A stretch of 6,599 bases of DNA from Planctomycetaceae bacterium (GCA_007129635.1 SKVE01000479.1:1-6599); one strand, 5' to 3'. Positions 1 through 6,135 are shown, counted from the stretch's first letter. Notes: a model not told the origin generated them from the sequence alone. A program made the numbers and translations.

Positions 1-189
1 CGCCGGACTGGACGTTTGACGGATTCCGGCATGACGGCGGACGACATGAGCCGGATGGTCAAACGGCGGATGCGGAAGGCGGGTCTGCCCAGCCGGCTGT
101 CGCCTCATTCGTTCCGAGTGGCGACCATTACAGACCTGCTCGCCCAAGGCGTGCCGCTGGAGGATGTCCAGCAACTGGCCGGCCACGCG
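1..189 (+). pseudogene. tyrosine recombinase (phage-type integrase), C-terminal remnant
   Basis: This is the end of a tyrosine site-specific recombinase catalytic domain, open at the left window edge. Counting from base 1, residues 34-39 read LSPHSFR and supply the H-x-x-R box (H36, R39). They are followed by a helix (TDLLAQGVPLEDVQQL) and the LAGHA box (H62). Family knowledge: a T-x-x-Y-D-R segment with the catalytic tyrosine should follow within about 10 residues. In this frame it does not: after GHA the translation becomes a low-GC3 nonsense run that stops at 330. The nucleophile is therefore absent and the gene is presumably inactive. Just after the break, another frame reads TRLDDR, resembling the expected T-x-L-Y-D-R with Tyr replaced by Asp; this could be a frameshifted residue of the integrase or a coincidence at a fusion point. 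The family call is sure; the extent upstream is unknown. Confidence 0.72.
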
Positions 190-283
190 GCTGGACGACC
201 GGCTGGGGCAGATTCTGTACGGGCTGAAGCAGCGAGCCCATCCCACGCTGTTGATCTTCGACACCTTCGAGATGGCAGGCGAA
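182..283 (+). pseudogene. fragment of an apparent ATPase/STAND-like protein
   Basis: About 34 codons in a frame shifted relative to the recombinase remnant have strongly GC-biased third positions, so they look like genuine coding sequence. The translation contains LGQILYGLKQRAHP followed by TLLIFDTFEMAGE. The LLIFDTFE segment resembles a Walker B strand (hydrophobic run ending in Asp) as seen in AAA/STAND-type ATPases. That family assignment is inference from a short motif. No start codon, Walker A or downstream domain is present, and the bias fades after about 283, where the minus-strand remnant begins to converge. It is probably a piece of a different gene joined to the integrase tail by a deletion or recombination. 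It could also be part of an unusual integrase C-terminus reached by a frameshift. Confidence 0.4.
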
Positions 284-299
284 ACAACGCGGAGTTCCT

Positions 300-641
300 T
301 CAGCGTTGCCGGGCGTTCGAGTCGGAATAGACCTGGATGTCGTGTCGCGCCGCGGCGTCGTACATGTCGATGACCCGGAAGTCGTCGATCACCCCCTCGT
401 GCTTCTTTCTCAGTTTCCGGCGTTTTTCATCGTCGTCGAAGCCGATTTTGGCGAGCATCGCATTGCGTTCATGTGCGCTGCGGCAGCCCAATTTATCGAA
501 CAGCGTTCTGGCAAACACCACATGATCGTGCGCCAAGATCCAACGTGGTTTCTTCAATTCAATGGCTCTCAGCGATTTCTGATGGGTGATCCCCAAGTCG
601 CCCGGCAGCACCCCGCTGCCGTACCGCGGCTGGATCAGCTC
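300..641 (-). pseudogene. unrecognised protein, C-terminal remnant without a proper start
   Basis: About 113 residues in a frame different from the upstream enolase-superfamily gene end at TGA 302-300. Third positions are GC-rich from the first codons (GAG CTG ATC at 641-633), so the signal begins right at the enolase stop codon, while the same frame further upstream loses that bias. No ATG lies in the first 40 codons. The only early start candidates are GTG at 611 (103 aa) and TTG at 596, both without a visible Shine-Dalgarno. The protein is polar with a Lys/Arg-rich stretch (DDDEKRRKLRKKHE, residues 70-82) and the ending IDMYDAAARHDIQVYSDSN. I do not recognise the family. The best reading is the 3' end of a gene whose 5' part was lost in a rearrangement; a short functional ORF starting at GTG 611 is possible. 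Confidence 0.5.
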
Positions 642-1879
642 CGAATGCGTGTTTGACGCATCTCTTGCAGTCGGTCCTCGTCCACCTGGACGCCCAACCC
701 CACGCCGTCGGGCACGGCCAGTTGGCCATCGACAACCTGGAACGGCTGTTTTAGGATCGAGCCTTCCAGGAATTGGGGGCCGTTCAAGGCGGCCGGATAC
801 TGCAGGTCGTAAGCTCCGTACAACAATAACGAAGCGGCCAGCGACAGATCGGGGTCGGTCAACCCGCTGCCGAGGACCATCAGGCCGTGTTCCAAGGCCA
901 TTTCCACCTGGCGACGAGCATCGGTCAATCCGGCCGATCGCGGGATTTTCATGGCGATGCCGTCCAGCATATCCAGCTGGATGAATTCGGCCAGGTCGGA
1001 AGAATGGACCAGGCTTTCGTCCAGGATGATCGGTAGCGCACCCTGCTTCTTCAACCGTTGATAACCCGTGATCTGATTGGGCCGCAGCGGTTGTTCCAGC
1101 ACGGCGGCGCCGGCATCGGCCAGTCGCGGTGCGACGGCCAGCGCGGTGGCTTCGTCGTAGCCGCCGTTGGCATCGGCCCACAGGAACCCGTCCGGCACCA
1201 GCCGTTTGACCAGCCGGCACAGTTGCACGTCGAAAGCCGGATCGGGAGCGACCTTGATGTTGAAGTTGCGGTAGCCGCGCTGAAACCCTTCCTCGATCAA
1301 GCGAGGCACATCGTCCAACGACAGCGGGTTCAGCGTCCAACTGAGCGGGATGCGGCGACGGCCTTGGCGTTCCCATCGCTGGCTGGCCGTCTGGTTCAAG
1401 TGCTTACACGTCAAGTCGAACAACGCCAGATCCACGCCCGCTTTGCAGATCGGCTGGCCGGTCGAAAACGAAGGGGCGATGATCGTGTTCATGGCCGTGT
1501 GCAGCGCATCGATGTCCATCGCGTTCTGGCCGACCAGCACAGGCGCCAAATAGCCGTCGATGGTTGTCTTGACCGTCTCGGGCGTTTCGTAACTCCATTT
1601 GTTACTCGGCACGCTCTGTCCCCAACCCACCGAGCCATCTTCGGTCGTGACCTTGACGATCACCGTGCGGTGCCCCAACGGTTCGCCGCGTGGCCCCTCG
1701 AAGAACTTGAACCGCCCAGCCGTCGGGTAGCTGAGCGGGATGGCTTCGATCTTGGCGATCTTCAGCTCGGAAACGTTCGCCGTTGGGGCCGCGCCCCCAA
1801 GAACCGTTCGACCCAAAGCTGCGGTTCCAGCCAGTCCAGCGGTTCGCGTCAAAAAGCTTCTGCGCGTCGAACGCGACAT
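635..1879 (-). CDS. Tat-exported enolase-superfamily enzyme (mandelate racemase/muconate lactonizing type)
   Basis: A 414-aa protein of the MR/MLE branch of the enolase superfamily, which abstracts a proton alpha to a carboxylate using Mg2+ (racemases, cycloisomerases, dipeptide epimerases, sugar-acid dehydratases). Start ATG 1879 is preceded by AAGGAG at 8 nt. The N-terminus is a twin-arginine signal (S-T-R-R-S-F-L, residues 4-9, then an Ala/Gly-rich stretch to about residue 32), so it should be exported folded to the periplasm. The capping domain covers roughly 38-160 and the barrel 175-385. Visible active-site elements are N207-I208-K209 on the second barrel strand, D236-A-N238, E262, D287-E288 and K311 (MKIPRSAG). 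Metal ligands are probably D236, E262 and D287. Oddly, the usual K-x-K is N-x-K here. It is the last gene of a three-gene operon, 47 nt after the radical SAM gene. Substrate unknown; the SDR upstream hints at sugar-acid or hydroxy-acid metabolism. Confidence 0.9.
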   Translation of the reverse strand: MSRSTRRSFLTRTAGLAGTAALGRTVLGGAAPTANVSELKIAKIEAIPLSYPTAGRFKFFEGPRGEPLGHRTVIVKVTTEDGSVGWGQSVPSNKWSYETPETVKTTIDGYLAPVLVGQNAMDIDALHTAMNTIIAPSFSTGQPICKAGVDLALFDLTCKHLNQTASQRWERQGRRRIPLSWTLNPLSLDDVPRLIEEGFQRGYRNFNIKVAPDPAFDVQLCRLVKRLVPDGFLWADANGGYDEATALAVAPRLADAGAAVLEQPLRPNQITGYQRLKKQGALPIILDESLVHSSDLAEFIQLDMLDGIAMKIPRSAGLTDARRQVEMALEHGLMVLGSGLTDPDLSLAASLLLYGAYDLQYPAALNGPQFLEGSILKQPFQVVDGQLAVPDGVGLGVQVDEDRLQEMRQTRIRS

Positions 1880-1926
1880 TTTCGGTTCTCCTTGTTGATT
1901 CGTTCGGTACGTTCTTTTGCTCTCGA

Positions 1927-3009
1927 TCACGTGGCTGGAATATAGACGCAATCGGGCTCGGATTCCAACGGGTCGCCTGTGACCGCGTAGGCACGAGCTC
2001 GACTTCCGCCGCACGACCAGCGGTATTCGCAATAGCCGCACTTGCCGCGAAAGCGATCCGCGTCGCGCAGCGCGACGAACGTCGGGTGATGCTGATAGGT
2101 ATCGACGACCGAATCGTCTGGCACTCGTCCACAGACGATCGGCAAAAAGCCTGCCGGATAGATCTCGCCCATGTGGCTGACGAACATCACACCGCGCCCG
2201 TCCCACACACCCAGCGGTGCGCGGTGACCTCGATGTTTGCCGTGATCGACACGACCGCCCGGACCGGCCAGCGGATTGCCTTGCTGCTGCATCACATATC
2301 GTCGGTAGTGAGGCGCCTCGGTGGTCTTGACGCCGTACGGCTTGGTGCGAGCATGATGCCACAGACGCTGAAAGGCGATCTCGTACTCTTCCGCCGAGAT
2401 CCGCACCTGTTCCAACCCGCGTCCCACCGGGATCAGGAAGAACACGGACCACATCGCAATTCCCTGGTCGACCAGCAGTTCGGCGATCGCATCCAACTGA
2501 TGGAAGTTGCGCGCGGTGATCGAGGTGTTGACCTGGACGGCCATGCCCAATTGACGGGCATTGGCCAGCATCCCCAACGTTCGTTCAAAGCTGCCGGTCC
2601 AGCCGCGGAAGGCATCGTGGATCGCGGCATCCGCCCCGTCCAGACTGATCCCCAACCGGCTGACTCCCGCTTCGTGAACCGCCTGGAACGCCTCGCGCGT
2701 GGCCAGCGGTGTGGCTGACGGAGTCAGAGCGACTTGCAATCCGGCTGCGACCGCATGCCGGATCAGTGCGTGCAGGTCGCATCGTTTCAACGGATCGCCG
2801 CCGGTCAACACCAGCGTGGGTGGTTTCGGGAATGTGGCGATCTGGTCGATCAAGGCCAACGACTGGTCGTGCAACAATTCGTGGGGATCAGCGGCCTCTT
2901 TGGCCGACGCGCGACAGTGCTCGCAAACCAGGTCGCAAGCCTGGGTGATCTCGTAGTAGAACATCAACGGGCAGGTGTTAAAATCGGCTTCCGTATAGTG
3001 GGCGTGCAT
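1927..3009 (-). CDS. radical SAM/SPASM protein (TIGR04053-like, related to AhbC/AhbD/NirJ)
   Basis: A 360-aa radical S-adenosylmethionine enzyme, cytoplasmic and oxygen-sensitive by family. The N-terminal Y-E-I-T-Q-A-C25-D-L-V-C29-E-H-C32 is the CxxxCxxC motif that binds the SAM-cleaving 4Fe-4S cluster, and GGDP (70-73) is the SAM amino-group motif. The C-terminal SPASM-type auxiliary cluster region has C293, C324, C327, C333 and C354 in a C-G-Y-C-x5-C arrangement, with the ending C-V-Y-I-P. The E-I-T-Q-A-C-D-L start and this tail match what I know of the TIGR04053 family, relatives of haem-biosynthesis enzymes AhbC/AhbD and NirJ, whose own reaction is generally unassigned. Start ATG 3009 has only a weak, distant GAAGGGAA upstream. 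It lies 36 nt after the SDR gene and 47 nt before the enolase-superfamily gene, so it is co-transcribed. No small precursor-peptide gene is visible beside it, so a peptide-modifying role has no support here. Confidence 0.88.
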   Translation of the reverse strand: MHAHYTEADFNTCPLMFYYEITQACDLVCEHCRASAKEAADPHELLHDQSLALIDQIATFPKPPTLVLTGGDPLKRCDLHALIRHAVAAGLQVALTPSATPLATREAFQAVHEAGVSRLGISLDGADAAIHDAFRGWTGSFERTLGMLANARQLGMAVQVNTSITARNFHQLDAIAELLVDQGIAMWSVFFLIPVGRGLEQVRISAEEYEIAFQRLWHHARTKPYGVKTTEAPHYRRYVMQQQGNPLAGPGGRVDHGKHRGHRAPLGVWDGRGVMFVSHMGEIYPAGFLPIVCGRVPDDSVVDTYQHHPTFVALRDADRFRGKCGYCEYRWSCGGSRARAYAVTGDPLESEPDCVYIPAT

Positions 3010-3045
3010 GAATGGAAATTCCCTTCATCGGTCGAATTTGAGGAG

Positions 3046-3819
3046 TTAGCGGGCCGTCCAGCCACCGTCGACGGTCAATAGGCTGCCGACCATGTAGCTG
3101 GCCGCATCACTGGCCAGGAAGATCGCGGCGCCCTGGATCTCCTCCAGACGCCCCCAGCGTCCCAGAGCTACCGCCCCCAGGATAAACTTCTTGGTCTGTT
3201 CATCCTCGGCGATCGGCTCGTTCATCGGTGTCAAAAAAGGGCCGGGGCAGATGGCGTTCACGCAGATGCCCAGCGGTGCCAGTTCCAACGCTAATGCTCG
3301 CGTCATCTGCACCACCGCGCCTTTGCTGGTCGCGTAGGGCGTCCGATCCTCCAATCCCACCAGACCTAACGTGCTGGCGATGTTGATGATCCGGCCGGAT
3401 CGAGCGGCTTTCATCGTGGGGACCACGGCGCGGGTCGCCAGCCAAACTCCATCGACATTCACCCGCTGCACCTCGCGAAATTGGTCGTACGTCAGTTGAT
3501 CGATCGGACCTCGAATGTTAACGGCCGCATTGTTGATCAGGATATCGATCTTACCGTAATGATCCAATGCCCGCGCCACCATCGCCTCGCAGTCTTCGGA
3601 TCGAGTGACATCGGCGCTCATTCCGATCGCTCGATGTCCATAATCGGCTGCGATCCGATCGGCTGCCGAGACGATCTCCGATTCATTGCGGCTGACCAAC
3701 AACACGTCCGCTCCCGCCGAGGCCAAACCGGCCGCCATCGCCAGGCCCAGTCCCTTCGAGCCGCCTGTGATGATCGCCGCACGACCGGTCAAATCAAATT
3801 GCCGGATTCCTGGTAACAT
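3046..3819 (-). CDS. short-chain dehydrogenase/reductase, gluconate 5-dehydrogenase-like
   Basis: A 257-aa classical SDR, cytoplasmic, catalysing NAD(P)-dependent oxidation or reduction of an alcohol/ketone. Visible motifs are TGGSKGLG (18-25) for the dinucleotide, S43-R44 after the second strand (suggesting NADP(H)), D70-V71, NNAA (96-99), and the catalytic tetrad N121, S149, Y162-x3-K166. The C-P-G-P (191-194) and the ending T-V-D-G-G-W are typical. The opening FDLTGRAAIITGG resembles gluconate 5-dehydrogenase and 2-deoxy-D-gluconate 3-dehydrogenase subgroups, which is family inference. ATG 3819 is chosen because it gives the normal family length and has GGGGGA just upstream. In-frame ATGs at 3831, 3852 and 3912 would add up to 31 residues without homologous features. 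It is the first gene of the minus-strand operon, followed 36 nt later by the radical SAM gene. Confidence 0.9.
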   Translation of the reverse strand: MLPGIRQFDLTGRAAIITGGSKGLGLAMAAGLASAGADVLLVSRNESEIVSAADRIAADYGHRAIGMSADVTRSEDCEAMVARALDHYGKIDILINNAAVNIRGPIDQLTYDQFREVQRVNVDGVWLATRAVVPTMKAARSGRIINIASTLGLVGLEDRTPYATSKGAVVQMTRALALELAPLGICVNAICPGPFLTPMNEPIAEDEQTKKFILGAVALGRWGRLEEIQGAAIFLASDAASYMVGSLLTVDGGWTAR

Positions 3820-3914
3820 TGGTTCCCCCATTTCCCGTTCGCTCGTCAGCATAACCGCACTAGTTCCGCAGAACACAACCAGGCGATGGCGGTACTTTAT
3901 CCAAGCACCCAACG

Positions 3915-3944
3915 TTGCCGGATGGCCCGCAAGGCAGATATACT
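3915..3944 (+). promoter_or_regulatory. possible sigma-70-like promoter in the divergent spacer
   Basis: TTGCCG (3915-3920) and TATACT (3939-3944) are separated by 18 nt on the plus strand, matching the -35 and -10 consensus at 4/6 and 5/6 positions. They would start a transcript near 3951 and give a leader of about 140 nt to ATG 4091. The element lies between the divergent SDR and HEAT-repeat genes. I saw no comparably good promoter for the minus-strand operon. The call is pattern-based only; planctomycete promoters are not well modelled by this consensus. Confidence 0.35.
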
Positions 3945-4090
3945 AAAGAAGGTTGATGGTCTGAGGATAACGGGGAAGCTGGTCCAAGTAAACGGCATGC
4001 GGCGCTGGCCGCCGTTTTCGGAAAGGGATCGGAAGCTTGGAGAATCACCGTCGGAAACACAAAAATCGCTGGCTCCGGTCGTTCCATGAT

Positions 4091-5221
4091 ATGGGGATCG
4101 CGATCCGCAGGTTCGACCGTGGGATGGGAACGATCGCCGGATTCGCGGTGCTGATCGTCTGGGGAAACTCGGTGCTGATGGCCGATGATGTGCTGGTTCT
4201 GGAGCATGGTGGTCGAATCGTCGGCCGCTGGGAGAACCGAGACAAGCAACCGGAAGAGAACTACGAGATCACCTTGCCCGAAGGCGGCGGACTGACCGTG
4301 AACGCGGCCAAGGTGCAGCGGGTGCTGGCTGGCCAGGCTGAACCCCGTCCGATGCTGGAAGAAGATCTGTCGCCGAGCCGCTGGGTTCATGGCACCCAGC
4401 GAATGGAATCGCGTGGCTATGTTCGCCATGGCAGTCGCTGGCGGATGCCTCAGGACGTTCAACTGATCGAAGAACGCGAGGATTTAGATCGGCGTCAAAA
4501 AGAATGGCTGCAGAAACTGCGGCATTGGCGCGGGATGCTGGCGACCCCCCAGGCGAGGCGAGCTTACGAAAAGATCCTGGCAGTCAACGACCCCATGGCG
4601 GTCTGGGCGCTGCGAGAATTGCTGCGAGATGAAAACGCGACGCAGGTCAAACTGCTGTACATCCACGTTCTGGGCGATATCGCTTGCCAAGCTTCCGTCC
4701 AAGCTCTGGTTGGAATCAGCTTGCAGGATCCCGACGAAGAGGTCTTCTATGCCAGTTTGGCGGAACTGGTCCGATTGCAATCGCCGCAGGTGCCCGGCTT
4801 GTATGTAGAGTCTTTGACTCATAGCAACAATGCTCGTTTGAACCGCGCCGCACATGCCCTGGGCCGCTTGGGAGATCCGTCTTGTATGGCTCCGCTGATC
4901 GAAGCCCTGATCACCACGCACTACGTGATTCTGCCGCCCAGATTCAAGGCCCGTCAGACTTCATTCGTCCGCTCGGAAATGCCGGATGGCAGCAGTCCGT
5001 GGGAGGGTACTGCGTACACGTCGCAGGATTCGCCGATCATGTTGCACCGTACGTTTCGCAATGAAGAGGTGCTGCAAGCGCTGATTCAATTGAGCGGTGG
5101 CGTGAGTTTTGGGTTCCATCCGCAAGCCTGGAAATCCTGGCTGGCGAACCAACAGCACCAATCGGCCGCAACACTGCACGCACGCCGCGATCCTGCCGAT
5201 CCAGACCGCCCGCCACGTTAG
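4091..5221 (+). CDS. secreted HEAT-repeat protein
   Basis: A 376-aa protein from ATG 4091. Residues 1-30 form a Sec-type signal: basic n-region (RRFDR), hydrophobic core (TIAGFAVLIVWGNSVL) and likely cleavage after L-M-A (about residue 31). Residues 33-80 are a beta-rich segment (VLVLEHGGRIVGRW ... GGLTVNAAKVQRV) of the kind often found at the front of planctomycete envelope proteins. A charged helical linker (125-150) leads to HEAT-like helical pairs at about 155-275, with PMAVWALRELL, LYIHVLGDIAC, VFYASLAELVRL and LNRAAHALGRLGD as repeat cores. The tail has the ending GFHPQAWKSWLAN. HEAT solenoids mediate protein-protein contacts; the partner is unknown and no catalytic motif is seen. TTG 4037 would extend it by 18 residues and has AAAGGG upstream. 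ATG 4124 would give a shorter signal peptide. No clear Shine-Dalgarno marks 4091, so the start is uncertain. Its TAG overlaps the convergent gene's TAA. Confidence 0.82.
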   Translation: MGIAIRRFDRGMGTIAGFAVLIVWGNSVLMADDVLVLEHGGRIVGRWENRDKQPEENYEITLPEGGGLTVNAAKVQRVLAGQAEPRPMLEEDLSPSRWVHGTQRMESRGYVRHGSRWRMPQDVQLIEEREDLDRRQKEWLQKLRHWRGMLATPQARRAYEKILAVNDPMAVWALRELLRDENATQVKLLYIHVLGDIACQASVQALVGISLQDPDEEVFYASLAELVRLQSPQVPGLYVESLTHSNNARLNRAAHALGRLGDPSCMAPLIEALITTHYVILPPRFKARQTSFVRSEMPDGSSPWEGTAYTSQDSPIMLHRTFRNEEVLQALIQLSGGVSFGFHPQAWKSWLANQQHQSAATLHARRDPADPDRPPR

Positions 5222-5838
5222 CCGTTCGGGACCGGGACGTCGATCCAGAACCAACCCCGCAGATCGCCTTCGTGAAAACCGATGGCCTGATCCTCCGGAT
5301 AGTGTGACACCAACGCCGCTCGCACCTCCGGAACGATCTGGTCCTTCGGCCCGTGGCACAAGACACAAGCCGTCATCGTATGGATGGGAAGCAGGGCTGC
5401 CAAACGATCCTCGTCCAGTGCGAAAAACTGCGGTTCGGCAACCTGTCGATCGACACTTTGCTGAGCCCATGGGGGAGGCGAATTCTGCGGATTTCGCAAA
5501 CGATCGGATGTCCGACCGATCGACACACCAAATTCCTGGCCCACCTCTGCCGCCAATCGCGGAGCGTCCACTTTGCAGACCTGGATAGCCCTGGACGGCC
5601 CGGATTCGCCCAGAACCTCCATCAATCGAGCGGACAAACGTTGAAACAGGGCCTCGCGTGCCGCCAGAGCGATCTGCTGCTGCTCGCGCTGCAGGTCGTT
5701 CATGCTATCCGCATCGACCACGGGAGCCACCGGCGAAACGGGACCGCTGGGCACCGACGGGACCGATGATTCCGATCCACATCCGACCAAGGCCAAAACG
5801 AATAAGCCAAGGGAAAAGCGAGCGGCAGCCTGCATCAT
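5218..5838 (-). CDS. periplasmic lipoprotein with Tll0287-like (DUF3365) c-type haem domain
   Basis: A 206-aa protein. Residues 1-20 are a lipoprotein signal with lipobox L-V-G-C20, so the mature protein should be lipid-anchored on the periplasmic face of a membrane. A Pro/Ser/Val-rich linker (21-42) precedes the domain. The domain shows C88 (A-I-Q-V-C-K), the R-T-S-D-R-L-R-N-P-Q-N stretch (109-119), C158-V-L-C161-H162 (a CxxCH covalent haem c site) and the tail YPEDQAIGF...GDLRGWFW. Together these are typical of the Tll0287-like family of small haem sensors and electron carriers. ATG 5838 has AAGGAA upstream; ATG 5835 follows directly and cannot be excluded. It lies 42 nt downstream of the candidate selenoprotein gene on the same strand, so they are probably co-transcribed. 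Its end overlaps the convergent HEAT-repeat gene by 4 nt. The electron partner is unknown. Confidence 0.88.
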   Translation of the reverse strand: MMQAAARFSLGLFVLALVGCGSESSVPSVPSGPVSPVAPVVDADSMNDLQREQQQIALAAREALFQRLSARLMEVLGESGPSRAIQVCKVDAPRLAAEVGQEFGVSIGRTSDRLRNPQNSPPPWAQQSVDRQVAEPQFFALDEDRLAALLPIHTMTACVLCHGPKDQIVPEVRAALVSHYPEDQAIGFHEGDLRGWFWIDVPVPNG

Positions 5839-5880
5839 CGAAGTTTTTCCTTGTTCCTCTAGCGGTCAGGGACGAAGCCC

Positions 5881-6123
5881 TTAGTCTCGTGGCTCGTCCG
5901 GCAACACATCTGATTCGCCCTCGACCGTCTCCGATGGGTCGTCAACGGGCGGCATCACGTAAGGCAAACGAGTTTGGGGAGCCGAACTCGGCTCACAAAC
6001 ACCACTCATTCACGTAGGGACACCAGCCCGCGGCAGAATCCAAATCTGCAGGGCAAACCATAGTCCTAACACTGCGACGATGGCAAGGATCTCCATGCCA
6101 AAGTCTCCCCTCTTGAATCTCAT
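5881..6123 (-). CDS. candidate small membrane-anchored selenoprotein (in-frame UGA read as Sec)
   Basis: From ATG 6123 the frame encodes a basic N-terminus (MRFKRGDFG), one membrane segment (EILAIVAVLGLWFALQIWIL), then PRAGVPT and a TGA at 6012-6010. The same frame stays open for 42 more codons, beginning M-S-G-V-C-E-P and ending in a Pro/acidic tail before TAA 5883-5881. Read through, the product is 80 aa with Sec at residue 38 and Cys at 43 (U-x4-C), just outside the membrane. A second start, ATG 6096 (71 aa, Sec at 29), also has a good ribosome site. The basic N-terminus of the longer form favours N-in, C-out topology, placing the U/C pair on the periplasmic side. A SECIS-like hairpin follows the TGA. 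If TGA is only a stop, the gene is a 37-aa membrane peptide at 6010-6123. The reading is inference, not proof; function unknown, presumably thiol/selenol redox. Confidence 0.6.
5972..6012 (-). promoter_or_regulatory. bacterial SECIS-like hairpin immediately after the in-frame UGA
   Basis: Read on the minus strand, the UGA is at 6012-6010. The lower stem is GUUUG (6000-5996) paired with CAAAC (5976-5972). A bulged U (5995) faces CC (5978-5977). The upper stem is GAGCCG (5994-5989) paired perfectly with CGGCUC (5984-5979), and the apical loop is AGUU (5988-5985). There are 21 nt between UGA and the loop, and G is the second loop base. Known bacterial SECIS elements have a loop 16-37 nt after the UGA with a G in the first loop positions, and E. 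coli fdhF has a bulged U17 and a GU loop pair read by SelB. Here the bulge is U18 and the loop contains GU. The match is visible; the function is inferred. Confidence 0.6.
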
Positions 6124-6135
6124 AAAATTTCCTCT
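6105..6135 (-). promoter_or_regulatory. two ribosome-binding sites for alternative starts of the candidate selenoprotein
   Basis: AGAGGA (6135-6130) lies 6 nt before ATG 6123, and AGGGGAG (6111-6105) lies 8 nt before ATG 6096, both on the minus strand and in the same frame. Both are well placed, so the start cannot be settled by the site alone. The longer form adds nine residues that are net basic, which would reverse the predicted membrane topology relative to the shorter form. Confidence 0.5.

Noticed and set aside
306..656. Plus-strand frame opposite the truncated remnant
   Set aside because: Hydrophobic-looking translation, but it is the complement of a frame with strong GC third-position bias and includes the end of the enolase gene.
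1058..1945. Long plus-strand open frame opposite the enolase-superfamily gene
   Set aside because: It is an antisense shadow in GC-rich coding sequence: the minus strand carries a complete recognisable protein with a good ribosome site, while the plus frame has no family-like motif.
1880..2452. N-terminal extension of the enolase-superfamily gene in the same frame
   Set aside because: It overlaps the radical SAM gene in another frame, is Arg/Ser-rich nonsense, and would bury the Tat signal that starts at 1879.
1783..2718. Plus-strand open frame of about 310 codons opposite the radical SAM gene
   Set aside because: It runs across the junction of two genuine minus-strand genes and has no domain signature; typical of antisense frames in such DNA.
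4484..4921. Minus-strand frame opposite the HEAT-repeat gene
   Set aside because: Antisense to clear helical-repeat coding sequence, with no start signal or domain.
5881..6009. Separate 42-aa gene starting at the ATG directly after the TGA
   Set aside because: No ribosome-binding site precedes it and the SECIS-like hairpin covers its start. Translational coupling remains possible, but read-through explains more of the sequence.
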